A stretch of DNA of 64,000 nucleotides from Oegoconia quadripuncta (GCA_949316235.1 OX438741.1:13455124-13519123); one strand, 5' to 3'. Counted from the stretch's first letter, positions 20,811-32,192 are shown. Notes: generated by a model not told the origin, from the letters alone. Numbers and translations: made by a program.

Positions 20811-22149
20811 AGTGATGAAGGTTTAGTCATTATGTCAGGATATCCTCGAACAAATTAATCGAGTAATGGGCTGTGTTTCGGATCGCGACAAAAATCGATA
20901 TTATCGTGTTCATTGCTGCCTTTCTTGTCTATTTTCAATGGTAAAGACATGTATCGCCAACTCAATACAGAACCAACAGCACAATCACAAAATATTTATA
21001 CAGTATACAGAGAGGGGTGCATGGCCAAATCCGAAGCTATGAGGAATTGCGAAAAGTGCTCAAATTTAGCAAAAAAAAACACGATAATAGCGTTGCAAGT
21101 GTAGATACAGATGAGCGATATCGTGAATCGGAACGCAGTCCCATGAAACTTGCCCTTGTATTTTGTTGTGAATTTTCCGTGGTACTGTGACATGCTTTTC
21201 CATGGCAGCGTTGAAAATTTATGAAGGATAGCAAATAGTCAGTATTCTAAACATAAATGTAGCTAGTTTGTTTTTTTGTCTGGCGTCTGCTGCCGTTTAA
21301 TTTGGCAACCCCGAGAGTATGGCAGAGTTAAGATAAGATAGAGGCGGCTATTTTTCCTACATCTTAATTACGCCCAATTTGCGTTGGGTGGCTGGGGTCT
21401 AGCTCCTGGCAAGCAAGCAAGCTCTATCAGAAAGCGCAGCACATACTATATGTTGCCGATGAATTCGAGGAGCGATCTTGGTACTCTAATGAGTTGTTGA
21501 ATCTGATATTTTTGAGCTTGCTATTGGACAGCGGCAGACACTTTGCCAGACATGAAAAACTGCCCCCAATCTATTGACCATTCATAATTTAAATCATTAA
21601 TGCCGCTCACCAGTCACTACAAAAATTAGTAATAAAAATGAATTTATAAATGTAGGATGCTGGCAATAAACTTAATGCCAGGCCAAATTATAAACAAAAT
21701 AACTGTTGTACATCGATGATGTGGACCAATGAGAACACGTTATGGAAGCGACTCAACAATGGACCAATCCATCACACAGCTGAAAATAACATGATTGGTT
21801 GGTTTGTTTCTCCTTCGACAAATTTGGCGTGTTCCATTGGTCATGGCGAAATATACTTAAGGTTCTCGATCTTCCAACGAACACCTCATTTAGTACGAAT
21901 AATTATTTATACTTTCCAACTACTTTCTTACGATAATAACAATTCTGTTTTTGATTTTTCAATATCCGGATACTTCGATCCCATTCTATATTTTTACGAA
22001 CTATTTAGAGTCTATATGTCGCCAAAGCTCTATCCTGCTCCATCGTGTGCATGTTTGAATAAGTCTATCTCATTCCGGTTGTCGCGCCCGCAAATGTGTA
22101 GGTATTTCCATTTTATTCCCAAAGTAACAGTTCATTAACACTTTAATAT
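20811..22149. other. Downstream of the zinc-finger gene, no second gene recognised
   Basis: Probably begins with the 3' UTR of the zinc-finger gene; 'aataaa' at 21665-21670 is a possible poly(A) signal. A 140-codon open frame at 21716-22138 has no domain, no codon pattern and no splice context, so I do not call it. Confidence 0.4.
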
Positions 22150-22405
22150 GACGATCTGTTTGGTGTAGTGGTTAGAAACTCTGACTGCTATACCAAAAGG
22201 TCGCGCGTTCGAATCCCGCTAGGGGCATATGTTTGTATGATGATACAGACATGTGTTCCCGAGTTATAGATGTTTTTCATTTATATATGTATTTATTAAC
22301 AAAAAAAAATGTATTTGTGTAGTTTATCAACCATCTGGTATCCATAATACATGCCTAGTTGCTTAATGTGGAACCAGATGGCGTGTTGTATATGTGCAAA
22401 GATAT
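22150..22405 (+). repeat. SINE family A, full length
   Basis: Head 'tggtgtagtggttag' / 'gcgttcgaatcccgctaggg', body 'gttatagatgtttttcattt', A run, 'catctggtatccataatac', 'gtggaaccagatggcg' and end 'atgtgcaaagatat'. One of the most complete copies of the family in the window. Confidence 0.75.
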
Positions 22406-22409
22406 ATGT

Positions 22410-22916
22410 AAAGATATGTAGTACAATTTGCCTTAAATTAATCCACCTAGCGTAGGACATAATATAATTGTACGTATAGCAATGAACATTAGCAGAATAA
22501 TGAAATGACTCGTAACTGCACTGCAATAAAGTTCATTTTACTAACCGCGTACATAGAGTATTTTAAGTTCATCTTATTTATGTGAAAAAACAGCTGATCC
22601 GATTTGATACCCGCGGGGACCAATCGCGCTGTTTTACAACGGCTTTACCGTTCGAACGGAACGTTTTTAGTTTTCGTTTAGCTTTAGTTTAGCTGGTGTA
22701 AAAAATGATATCGTGCTATTTTTTGTGAACGATTATATAGTGGACGCTACCAAATTAAAACCAAACTCAAAATGTTTAGAGCTAACCACGAGTATTTAAA
22801 AAAACTAGTTTAATTTCCGTTCAAATGATTAGCGCGGTACGTAATGTGCTAAACGTAACGTTTTTGGTTATGGTTTAACTTCGGTAATAATGTTCAAACG
22901 TAGCTCGATCGGCCCC
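22410..22916. other. Intergenic stretch, nothing recognised
   Basis: AT-rich, without coding signal or clear repeat structure beyond the words 'cgttcgaacggaacg' and 'ttagctttagtttagc'. Confidence 0.3.
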
Positions 22917-23195
22917 CTGGTGTTAAGTGAAAATGAGGCCGAATGTGGAAGTGTACTGACCCGGAACTCGCATCTTATTTGGGGGACTGGCTGCCCTATC
23001 TCTGACAACCGGATCACAACATTGCTGTTTGGCGGCAGACTTAAATAAGGTAGTGGTAACTGGCCAGGTGGACTATAAATGTCCTACCACCAACCAAACC
23101 GAGTAATAAAAATGTACGCCGCTGGGGATCGAACCAGCGACCTCCGATTCATAAACCCTATGATGTTCACATTGAGCCACGGAGGCGGTTAAAAT
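22917..23195 (-). repeat. SINE family C copy
   Basis: Minus-strand copy ('gttaagtgaaaatgaggcc', 'gtactgacccgg', 'gctgtttggcggcagac', head 'ggggatcgaaccagcgacct', 'tgagccacggaggcgg'). Its extreme 3' end (T run) is missing. Confidence 0.7.
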
Positions 23196-23395
23196 GTAAT
23201 ACTACATGTCCTTTGTTATACCATACAAATTGATAAAAGATGGGGTGGGGACAGGAGCCTGCACTAAAGGTTTATAGAAACCTGTTTAACATATCTCCAG
23301 GCCACCTCTAGGACATAGTGAAAAAAAAATGTATGAAACAATACAACGCCAGAGATTTACAGAAAATATAGGGACTTCCCCCATTGTACATTAAT

Positions 23396-23535
23396 GTCCG
23401 TATTAATAAACCGTTCTCAAGATTGAGATGACCTTACTTTGACGCTTGAGAATCTGTTGCATATTAAAACAGTATCAAAAATAATAGTATTGAGACAGAG
23501 ACACGATCTCAAACTCAAGATCGATTTATGAATAT
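23396..23535 (+). repeat. Short 'cccgtattaataaac' miniature element
   Basis: 'gtattaataaaccgttctc' start, 'cttgagaatctgttgcat' and 'attgagacagagacacgatc' interior, 'agatcgatttatgaata' end (mutated inverse of the start). It lies directly beside the long-family element at 23541-23860. Confidence 0.6.
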
Positions 23536-23540
23536 GACAC

Positions 23541-23860
23541 TAAGGCCCGTATTAATAAACCAATCTCAATAAAAGTCTTAAGGCTGTATCACCCGAGATG
23601 CGTCTTAAGAAGTTGAAGCTATTTATAAACCAATCTTGAGGTCTACTCAGCTGAGATAATTTCTTAAGTATTCGCCTCAGCGGCGAATGAATGATAGTCT
23701 TGAGTTTCGTTTATAAATACTCGCACCTCTCAAATTAGTACTGCTTGAGTGTGCTCGTGCTTGTCAGGTCTCAAGTTAGGTTTATTAATCAACACGTTTA
23801 CTTGAGACCAGTCACAAGACTGTTCTCAATGTTGAGAACGGTTTATTAATACGGGCCTTA
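23541..23860. mobile_element. Long 'ggcccgtattaataaac' miniature element, complete
   Basis: Perfect outer inverted ends (taaggcccgtattaataaac ... tttattaatacgggcctta) around about 280 bases containing the palindrome-rich 'attcgcctcagcggcgaatg'. No coding frame. Further copies are at 29623-29960, 34151-34473 and partials at 24000-24072 and 34638-34755. Confidence 0.8.
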
Positions 23861-23876
23861 GATACGATGGTGGTAC

Positions 23877-24072
23877 CTAGCTAAGCGGCCTTTGAAATGC
23901 CTTACCACCAACCAAACCGAGTATTTACCGCTGCGATCTCCAATTCGTAAACCTTATGTTGTTTACATTGATCCAAAGAGGTGGTCATGAGTTTCGTGAA
24001 ACTCGGCGCACGTCTCAAGTGAGTACTGTTTGAGTATGCAAGTGCGTTTCAGGTCTCAAGTAAGGTTTAACC
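23877..24072 (-). repeat. SINE C scrap joined to a miniature-element scrap
   Basis: 23877-23985 holds minus-strand SINE C words ('taccaccaaccaaaccgagt', 'gtttacattgatcc'). 24000-24072 holds the right half of the long 'ggcccgtattaataaac' element ('gtctcaagtgagtactgttt'). Confidence 0.55.
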
Positions 24073-24076
24073 TGTC

Positions 24077-24228
24077 AAGGCCTTTGACAATTGTTTGTCT
24101 CTCCGGCAATCAACGCGACAACATCGCGCTCTGTATATTTTAGATATAAAAATTGGAATAAACCCAAGTTGTGCAATAAATAATGTGTTTCATGTAAGTA
24201 CACCATCCCAGGAACCTAATAAACATAA
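24077..24228 (+). repeat. Left arm of a 1.6-kb inverted repeat (LTR-like)
   Basis: 'aatcaacgcgacaacatcgc', 'aaaaattggaataaaccc' and 'gtacaccatcccaggaa' appear here and, reverse-complemented, at about 25530-25705. The arms are about 150-175 bases with small indels. They flank a BEL/Pao-like gag relic plus a SINE C. They may be LTR pieces of that element in opposite orientation, but I cannot prove they are LTRs. Confidence 0.6.
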
Positions 24229-24696
24229 CATAAACTGGTCCTTCGAGCCGGATAATTTAGGTAATTCCAGCTGAGGTAGTTTGACGTGGAGATTGTTACG
24301 TGCAGTACTATGGAAGAAGAGTGAATGACGTTTCCTTGGTGATGAATTTGCTAGTGGTGAGGTAGATTACTGCTGAGGTGAGATAATGGATTCTATTTTC
24401 GCTTGTATGAGGTAATATTTGTCCTCAAAAGTGTTCCTTTCTTTATCATGTATAGCGAATTTTCCTTCGTCTGTATAAATCTGTTCTATTTGTGCTTGCA
24501 CCTCCTCGAATATGTTCGCAACACGATGTATTCTCGATCGACGATCCTCCTGTATCACGATCAATTCCTCTGTCGACGATTTACATGAATCGTATGTGTC
24601 CACATATCTGTGTATTCTAGTGAATTTTCCTTTAATAATACCTCTTTGTTTAATTAGGTCTGCGAGAGCTGAGTCTGAGTTGTCGTGTTTCGACAT
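24229..24696 (-). pseudogene. BEL/Pao-type Gag N-terminal relic with in-frame stop
   Basis: Minus-strand frame starting at 24696-24694 (MSKHDNSDSALADLIKQRG...) resembles the N-terminus of BEL/Pao retrotransposon Gag: a charged coiled-coil-like stretch, then, past a stop at 24369-24367 after 'SPQQ', the same frame continues with 'LHVKLPQLELPKLSG', the usual short conserved block of these Gags. It breaks off near 24229 into the inverted-repeat arm. It is disabled by the stop and truncation; no protease, RT or integrase follows. Confidence 0.6.
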
Positions 24697-24854
24697 TATG
24701 TAGATGTAGGTAAATTAAATATTACGAAAATTCTTGAATGATAATATAAGTCTTCATGACGTGTACGTCCCGTAGTAGGTATTTGCATTGTAAAATATGG
24801 TATATCACGTTTGTCGTCGTGTGTAATGCACGTGGTGTTGTATATGTATTTTAA

Positions 24855-25192
24855 ACCGCCTCCGTGGCTCACTGTAAACAACATTGGGTTTACGATTCGA
24901 AGGTCGCAGGTTCGATCCCCACCGGGGTATATGTTTAAGTACTCGGTTTGGTTGGTGGTAGGGCATTTTGAATGTCCGCCTGGCTAGCTACCACCATCTT
25001 ATCTAAATCTGCCGCCAAGCAGCAATGATAATAGCATTGTTGTGTTCCGGTTGTCAGATATAAGATAGCCAGTCCCCCAAATGTGTTGGGATTTCCGGGT
25101 CAGTACGCTTCCACCTTCGACCTCATCTTCACTTAACATCAGGTGTGATTGAGGTCAAGTAACAACCCGTTGTTCATTAAAAAAAAAAGGAT
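24855..25192 (+). repeat. SINE family C, full length plus copy
   Basis: 'ccgcctccgtggctcact', B-box 'ggttcgatccccaccgggg', 'gtactcggtttggttggtgg', 'aatctgccgccaagcagc', 'cagtacgcttccacc', 'catcaggtgtgattgagg' and an A run. It is a useful reference copy for the family, which shows tRNA-type A and B boxes about 50 bases apart. Confidence 0.8.
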
Positions 25193-25249
25193 ACAGCAAT
25201 CCCAAAAAAAGCATTCGCGGCGCGCAGGAGTGATTCACCGTATCGATCA

Positions 25250-25394
25250 GGACCCCGATTCTCGTGCGTTCGAGATTTCACTGTCGATAGACATTGGTAT
25301 AACTATCTCTTTCGTACTAATAAGGGCGTGCAAAAGTGACAAACCTATGGATGTCTATCGACAGTAAATGTCGATCGTGCGAGAATCGGGGTCC
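25250..25394. mobile_element. 145-bp miniature element, inverted ends 'ggaccccgattctcg'
   Basis: It starts ggaccccgattctcgtgcg and ends with the inverse (cgagaatcggggtcc). The interior is also largely palindromic ('gtcgatagacattgg' against 'atggatgtctatcgac'). A second copy is at 50953-51098. Confidence 0.8.
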
Positions 25395-25529
25395 AGTAAT
25401 GATGTAGTTGCGCACGGTTGTTGCTTCTTTGCTGTTCCGCGCGAGCGCCGGCCATCTTTTTACCGCTGTGTTGCGGCGCCGGGTCGTATGGTTCAATCTG
25501 CCTAATTATGTTACGGAATCGAAGGTTAA

Positions 25530-25705
25530 TGTTATGTTTATTATTTTCCTGGGATGGTGTACTTACATGAAACACATTATTTATTGCACAATTCGGGTTT
25601 ATTCCAATTTTTATATCTAAAATATACAGAGCGCGATGTTGTCGCGTTGATTGCCAGTGTGAGGAGGGGGGAGAGAAAGACACAAACAATTGTCAAAGGC
25701 CTTCA
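25530..25705 (-). repeat. Right arm of the inverted repeat with 24077-24228
   Basis: Reverse complement of the left arm with a 15-20 base extra segment near 25660-25680 ('gaggaggggggagagaaaga'). See the entry at 24077. Confidence 0.6.
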
Positions 25706-25709
25706 CAGG

Positions 25710-27080
25710 CACCAAATACTAAACAGAATCGTTAGGGTTGTCGCGCGCATTTTTTTCACTGATTATTTATCAACATCAAAATAACAACGAAATGGTCGCT
25801 TTGCTGTCGATATAATTGGGTTTCTCCTGTGTCAAAATAGTCAAATATCAGTCTGCGTATTGCCTATATTTCAATAGTAATGAACAGTTGCCAAATTCGA
25901 CAAATAGTAAGGCTTAAATTTTCAATTCCGACCAATGGTGATGGAGATGGCAATAAATACAGTTCATTACTAATGAAAGTAGAAGATACAGCCATACACT
26001 TCACGTCCAAGAAATGTTATTATTTTAAAACACATTGTGTTTCTTTTCTCATTTAATAATAGACGCCACCGCTAGATGGTGCCACAAAGGTAGCTCCAAT
26101 AGTAAAGTACAATCCAATCATCCTAAAAGTATCACATGGGCTAAAGTGCCGCGGCATCGACATCTATTAGAAACTATTCGCATTACAACAACCACGAAAC
26201 CAACTACACTAGCTACTCACAGAGCAAAGTGTTTACACATATAGGAGTATAGATACCATCCATAAACATCCGCTACTGAGATGTGTAGCAAAATTTCGTC
26301 CACATTGTTAATAGACGTCGTAGTATAGTAGACAGTAGCATCAGTCATTAAAACAAAGTTGTGCAAGTTCAAACCTCAGTAGATGCTGCAGCAGAGCTGA
26401 CGAAACTTTCTTACTCATTCATATGTGACATATTATTATTGATTTGGTTTGAGTGTTGATATTGTATAAATTTCTAATAGATGGTGCTAGAGTGCTTCGG
26501 TCCATACGGTCCACATAATACTTTTAGGGAGATTCGACTGTACTTAGACCGTTTCATCTTTGTATTTGCGCTGAACAGTGGCGCCATCTCTAATTGGATT
26601 CCATTTTTTTTTACACTGTTGTGTTTCAGTGAACAGCGAAATGAATCGCGATGTGATTTACATTATGAATTTATATACTTTAAATGTATATAAGTGGAAC
26701 ATTTTTACAGCAAATCATGCTTTGTCATATATTTTTTATTGCGCATTTCGCACAGATACTCTTAAGTAAATCTCAAGGAGTGTAAATATGAGACTAATAC
26801 TTTTTAAGCAATCTGTACATTTATTGTCTAATTTCTATGGTAGTTAACTGTCGAATTCGACCAATAGTAAAGCTTCAAATACCAAGTTCGACGAACGGCG
26901 TAGACGACGACAATGGAGTTCATTACCATTGAACTTGGACAATAAGTCTAGATACATCTTTGCAGGTTTTAAAGCTACAATGTGTACATTTAAAGGTGTT
27001 ACACGTCGAAGGGGGTTGTAGCGAAAGGATATAATTACCATAAGTTTATAAGTGACAACTATTTAAGTATTTAAAATCCA
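25710..27080. other. Intergenic stretch, no gene recognised
   Basis: No coding signal. About 25880-26000 and 26845-26960 look like two diverged copies of one sequence (both with 'aattcgac' + 'aatagtaa', '...ttcgac' and 'agttcatta' words). Confidence 0.35.
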
Positions 27081-27205
27081 CAAGGTGGACGGACAACCTG
27101 ATGAAGGTCGCGTGTAGTCGTTGGATGCAGGCCGCAAATTCCAACCGGTCGCCGTGGAAATCTCTGGGGGAGGCCTATGATCCGCAGAGGACGTCCAGCA
27201 TTAGT
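27081..27205 (+). mobile_element. RTE-type LINE C-terminal scrap
   Basis: Plus translation gives 'RWTDNLMKVACSRWMQ' followed by 'PWKSLGEAYDPQ', the usual end of RTE-clade ORF2 in moths. 5'-truncated. Confidence 0.65.
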
Positions 27206-27229
27206 AGCATGACAGACGCGATAAACGTT

Positions 27230-27350
27230 TATGCAATACAATACAAATACTCTTTATTGCGCAAAATAATTTACAATAATTTTTGATGATAACAATAGAA
27301 CACAATTAAGCGGTCTTATCACTAAAAGCGATCTCTTCCAGACAACCCAC
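27230..27350 (-). repeat. LINE 3' tail scrap
   Basis: Carries 'actctttattgcgcaaa', 'atgataacaatagaacaca' and 'agcggtcttatcactaaaag' + 'cgatctcttccag', a tail also seen in pieces at 28708-28760, 29022-29046 and, as a plus-strand relative, at about 35120-35160. Confidence 0.5.
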
Positions 27351-28561
27351 AGGTATAACACACACACGATAAAACGATATCATGCTACGGGGGCTGATCC
27401 GTCTATTTTGTAAAGGGTTGAACATTTTTGCTTTGATATAAAAATTTTGTACCATGCTAAGTTCTTGATTCCCAATGAGACCAATTCACAAGGTGAACTG
27501 GCAACAGGGGGTGCCAGCGGGTTTTCAAAGGTAATGTCTTCCACTCACGATATCTAAGAACCCCCTTTGGCTTAGTACAGCCTTTCCGACTAACCTTATA
27601 TAGATACATAGATTTATACATACAAGCTGTTTACGAGCTTGAGGTCTGGTGATTGCTCTACGAACAATAATTGTATAGTAGCGTAGCTCCATGAAATAGA
27701 ACCCACGGTGGGCGGGGCTTAAAATAGGGACAGCGCGTGCGCCAGAATGTTTTCGTAAATGGAACCAAAATCAAAGCGGTAATTCTAGGAGTTTTCTATG
27801 TCATTATTATTCGTAGTGATTATCTAATAATTTTGTAAGAGGAAGTCAAACCATTTTAAAATAATTTTCAAGAGTCGTAAGACAACAGTTACTCGTTTGA
27901 GGACTACAATCGGTGCCCCAAGCGCGTAGACGCCTTGTTACAAATGTGCCTAAGCAAACCTAATTTTATTTTTAAATTAACAGAAAAATGAGCGCTCTGA
28001 TTTTAGAGCTTACTGCCATCTATTATTTTATGCAAGCAACATGTTACTAATTCGGTCATTGTTTTTCATTATTCCGGGGGTAAGAACCTGCCACCTAACA
28101 TGAGAGGTTTTGTACGCCATTCCGACGTCAGTCTTTCCTGAACCTTGCGATTTTCAAGAGCAGGGTGAATAGGCCATCGTCACTTTCCATCATGTATTTG
28201 TAAATTGTAAAACGTTGACACATGATTGTTGTTAATAGATGGCAGTAAGCCCATTAAAGGCTTTCGATGTCCGACAGATATTATTTTGTTTCCTTTTTTC
28301 TCGAGCGAAATGTTTTGCGTTCAGTCATGAATTTTATTCTGTGCATTTGGTAAAGATGTAGTTTGTAAGTGTATCTCATTGTAATGTAGTGTAGTGTCAC
28401 TTATCTATTGATATGGCATTATTAAATTATATGATTTTGAACTCTAAATGTGGCAGTTTTATTTTACGAAAAGAATTTACTTTGCATATATATTATATCG
28501 CCTATTAATGTGAACAGACCTTAAAAAAGTATTTTTTTCGGAATTCAAAATATTAGCCTTA
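27351..28561. other. Intergenic stretch, no gene recognised
   Basis: No coding signal. 'agcttactgccatctatta' at about 28006 and its inverse 'taatagatggcagtaagcc' at about 28234 form an inverted pair about 210 bases apart, possibly the ends of a small element. Confidence 0.35.
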
Positions 28562-29228
28562 GGCTGGGAATACATGTCGGATTTTTCCATCGGGTAGTCG
28601 GATCCGACTATAGGAAGGCCATTGTTTTGTTTGAACATTCAGTACACAGTCGGATCGGACGGATTTTATTACCGGTTGTTTCTTCTTTAGCCTCAACGCG
28701 AGCAAATATACAATACAATACAATACTCTTTAATGCGCAAATTTTTGATGATAACAATAGAACACATTATTTGTATGTACATTTGTTGACCAGTGTCCGT
28801 GCGTCATTTGGAAGCTCCACTGAAAACCAGCGTTGTAGTGAACGGCTACAACCCATGCTGAATTGGAGACCTTTTTGACTCCACCTTGCGACACCGACAA
28901 TTAGATGGCAAACACAATGTTATTTATTGCATGTGTCTCGATTGTGTAATATTTGTACCTGATTGTTTGTGTCATGATGAGATGGGTTTAAATAAATTTT
29001 TCTTTCTTTCTTTCACAATTAGGCGGTCTTATCACTAAAAGCGATACAATAAGTAACAGTAATTCGTCATCCTTTTTTTTCTTTCTGCTCTGCATGCAAG
29101 TACTCGGGATAATAACTCGGGAACGACAGAATACAGAAAAAGTGGCTTAACAATCGGATTTGTATCGAATAAATACGATCAGATATTCTGCATCAATCGG
29201 AAACAAAATCCGACGTATATTCCCGCCT
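28562..29228. mobile_element. Inverted-end element interrupted by LINE tails
   Basis: It starts ggctgggaatacatgtcgga and ends with an approximate inverse (tccgacgtatattcccgcc). Inside are a SINE/LINE-type tail (28708-28760) and another (about 29015-29046), so about half its length is secondary insertion. A related left end is at 37022-37050. Confidence 0.5.
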
Positions 29229-29344
29229 TTATGTGTGTCCAGTGCGGATTGTGGTGGATTTTTGTCAGACCTGACAGTCAAAGTGTTTTTAATATGCCCC
29301 AGTAGGCCAATGACTTGACGTAACGACTGTCTTCAATTGAGAAC

Positions 29345-29592
29345 CTGGGGGTCTACACTAACGAGAATAGCTTCGGACGGCTGTAACTTCGGACTTTTTC
29401 TTTTGCTAAGACTCCTTTATTTGCATAGTTCCTTGCGTCGGGAGTTGGAACAAGTTAGTACGGGTACTAACTTGTTCCAACTATATACCTACAAATAATG
29501 ACGATTGGTTTATACGTGACACAACAAACTGCAAAAGAATATGAAGTTACGGCCGCCCGAAGCTATTTTCGTTAGAGAGTAGACCCCCTGGA
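29345..29592. mobile_element. Miniature element 'gggggtctac' with a central hairpin
   Basis: The outer about 45 bases are inverted copies ('gagaatagcttcggacggct' versus 'gcccgaagctattttcgtta'). The centre has a perfect hairpin with 17-base arms (29444-29460 and 29465-29481) and a 4-base loop. A second copy is at 50106-50308. Confidence 0.75.
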
Positions 29593-29622
29593 CCGACTAA
29601 CGTGCCGCCGAAGCAAGTATTT

Positions 29623-29960
29623 AAGGCCCGTATTAATAAATCAATCTCAAATAGAAGTCTTGAGGCTGTATCAACCGAGATGCGTCTTAAGCAGTTGACG
29701 CTATCTCAAGCTCCGTGCTAATTTATAAACCAATCTTGAGGTCTACTCAGCTGAGATCACTTCTCAAGTATTCGCCTCAGCGGCGAATGAATGATAGTCT
29801 TGAGTTTCGTTTATTAATACGCGCACCTCTCAAATGAGTACTGCTTGAGTATGCACGTGCTTTTCCGGTCTCAAGTTAGGTTTATTAATCAACACGTTTA
29901 CTTGAGATGGTTCACAAGACTGTTTCTCAATCTTGAGAATGGTTTATTAAGTAGTGCCCG
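29623..29960. mobile_element. Long 'ggcccgtattaataaac' miniature element
   Basis: Same internal order as 23541-23860; the right end is mutated ('tttattaagtagtgcccg'). Confidence 0.7.
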
Positions 29961-31380
29961 TAGTAGTCACCGAGAAGTGTGGAAAGGACTCCAACCACAA
30001 GAGCATAGCTCTTAAATATAGAGAGTGGTCACCCATCGAAGGATACCAAAGGGTTACAGTTTTACTGACAGAAATTACTGTTACGGTCAAATTATCACGT
30101 GGCATGTGCGATATCAGGATAAAGTGAAGCATCATATAATAGGTGCCATACAGACAAACGGTAGAATAGTTATCGATTTAGGGCGCAGCGGCAAAATTGT
30201 GAAACTCCCTTTTTATAATAATAGATTTATTATTATACAAATAATTTAAAAATACATCTTAAAACATTGTAATAGATATCGTAAGTATGGAGACGAACAT
30301 CACTTTAAAAATTTGAAATTTTTTATAAACAGTTCACCGATTAGATACAGTCTAATTAAAGTATGGAACGAATCAACATGAGCATTCTTTAATAACTAAA
30401 TATATATATAGAAATAGAGATAGGCGCCCTTCATGGCTGCACCGCATGTGTTTGTCCGGCTTCTGCCTACAGCCGAATATGTGTTGAAGAGAGATGACCA
30501 TCACGTGATTCATACCGTTAGTACTAGAAGTTTCAAATTTTATTGGACCAAAACTCTAACAGCTCTCTCTGTGGCTGTGTCTCTCTTAACATGAAGGGCT
30601 CATAAATTCGAGCGTAGATTCCAGTATTAATTAGTGCTGTTCCATTCATAAACATCCATAGTAAACATTCTGATAATCATAATTTCAATACTAGAAATTG
30701 ATGTACTCGTGGCCACATTCTGTTCCTCAAGAATTTGATGTTTTTGACATCGACTCGCTAAGAAGAATACTATAAGAAATAAGAATTTTGACTTAGCGAG
30801 GTTAGCACATCTTTTGTGGGACACAGCATACGCTTTTACCATATAATACCATATAAATTCTGTGTAAAAGGGATATTACAGATTATATGATTATTTTGGC
30901 GATAAGGAGGTCTGGTGTTTTGCAAAAAGTTCCTACCATCTTAGATAAGCCTATGTACCTACCTTAGATAAATAACTAACCATTTTTTTTGTATGCCAAA
31001 ATGGTAGATCACAGTGTTACTTATGAACATATTTACTAACATCTTTTATACCTGTGTTTCACATTAATAAATTGAATTGAATTGAGGTGTTAGCTGACTA
31101 AGTCGAGTTTTTGTTTTGTAATATAAATTGTAACTGTAAAGGTGGAAACCTATTTAGAAGATGTGCTGTTACGGAGTTTCTTGTCGCCTCTTCGCCCTAA
31201 CCATAGCACCTTGTGAAGTGATGTAGTTATAAAAAATATTTTTGACTTTGGAGACTTCCCTATCCAAGCGCAAGCGCCAGTGTTTGTGATATGTCTACCA
31301 CCATATAAAAGGTCGTGACGTTATATAAATATGACCTATATGTTTGCATTACACGGATGTTTACATTTATAATAATGTAT
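29961..31380. other. Intergenic stretch, no gene recognised
   Basis: Frames up to about 75 codons only. 30428-30602 begins 'gcgcccttcatgg' and ends with an inverse 'catgaagggc', a weak inverted pair. 31175-31250 is a diverged copy of the 'gagtttcttgc' repeat. Confidence 0.35.
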
Positions 31381-32104
31381 ATACTGGGGATTTTTTTTAG
31401 GTAAGGATAAAATAGGGCATATTAGGTAAGTGATTTTTTCTTCCAAAACCATTTATGGCGCGCGCCGGCAGGAGATTGTATGCGACTTTATTTATTTAGC
31501 GAAAGGTTATGGACATGCGCATTCTTTCCATTCTTACGTACAGTGCTCAGACTTGGTCTTTGACGGAACGTCTGAAATCAAAAGTCAGGGTTTGCCAGAG
31601 GAGCATGGAAAGTAGCATATTGGGAGTCAAACTGATCGACCGCGTCAGAAATGCTACACTACGCTCACGGACTCGGATCTCTCACGTAGGGAAAAAAGCG
31701 GCAACGTTGAAGTGGAACTGGGCGGGTCACGTGGGCCGCATGCCGTGCGAGTTGTGGGCAAATGCGTCCAGTATTTGGACTCCTACAACCGCCAGACGCA
31801 AACGTGGCAGACCGCGAAAACGATGGAGAGACGAGCTTGACAGTTTTCATGATGGTTTGTGCTCGCCAAGACCAAAAACGACTGGAAACAGATGAGGGAT
31901 GCCTTTACCCAGCAGTGGGACACTATGGGCTCTTAATAATAATAATTTATTTCAACGATATAATGAAACAATCAAATGACACAACGCTTTATTGTATGAT
32001 GGTATTGTAAAAAAAGTAAACTACTTATACCAAATACTTTCTATTTCACTTACCTAATATGCCCTATTTTTTCCTTACGTTAAAAAAAAACTCAACCGGT
32101 ATAT
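31381..32104. mobile_element. 'gggcatattaggtaag' miniature element carrying an RTE insertion
   Basis: Left end 31381-31440 ('agggcatattaggtaagtg') and right end about 32009-32104 ('tttcacttacctaatatgcc', 'ccggtatat') are inverted copies, as at 19403-19744. Between them lies an RTE fragment at about 31496-31960. Confidence 0.65.
31496..31960 (+). mobile_element. RTE-type LINE C-terminal fragment, frameshifted
   Basis: Plus translation of 31509-31895 gives 'MDMRILSILTYSAQTWSLT', '...TLKWNWAGHVGRMP' and 'RRKRGRPRKRWRDELD', the C-terminal part of RTE ORF2. The expected tail ('...YPAVGHYGL') follows in another frame (31880-31935), so there is a frameshift near 31870. It ends in a TAA-type simple repeat at 31934-31950. 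Confidence 0.75.
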
Positions 32105-32114
32105 TTACAAAAAA

Positions 32115-32192
32115 AAGTATTCGTGTATTTTATGTACCATCTAGCATCCATAATACAAGCCTAGTTGCTTAGTGTGGAACTAGATGGCGCTG
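32115..32192 (+). repeat. SINE family A 3' end
   Basis: 'catctagcatccataatac', 'gcctagttgcttagtgtgg' and 'aactagatggcgctg': the last about 75 bases of the family without its head. Confidence 0.6.

Noticed and set aside
21716..22138. 140-codon open frame
   Set aside because: No domain, no splice partners, low-complexity hydrophobic text; most likely chance.
24230..24260. 'tggtccttcgagccgg' read on plus as a BEL primer-binding site
   Set aside because: On the minus strand the same bases encode the conserved Gag block LPKLSGSKDQ in frame with the gag relic, so it is coding text, not a primer site.
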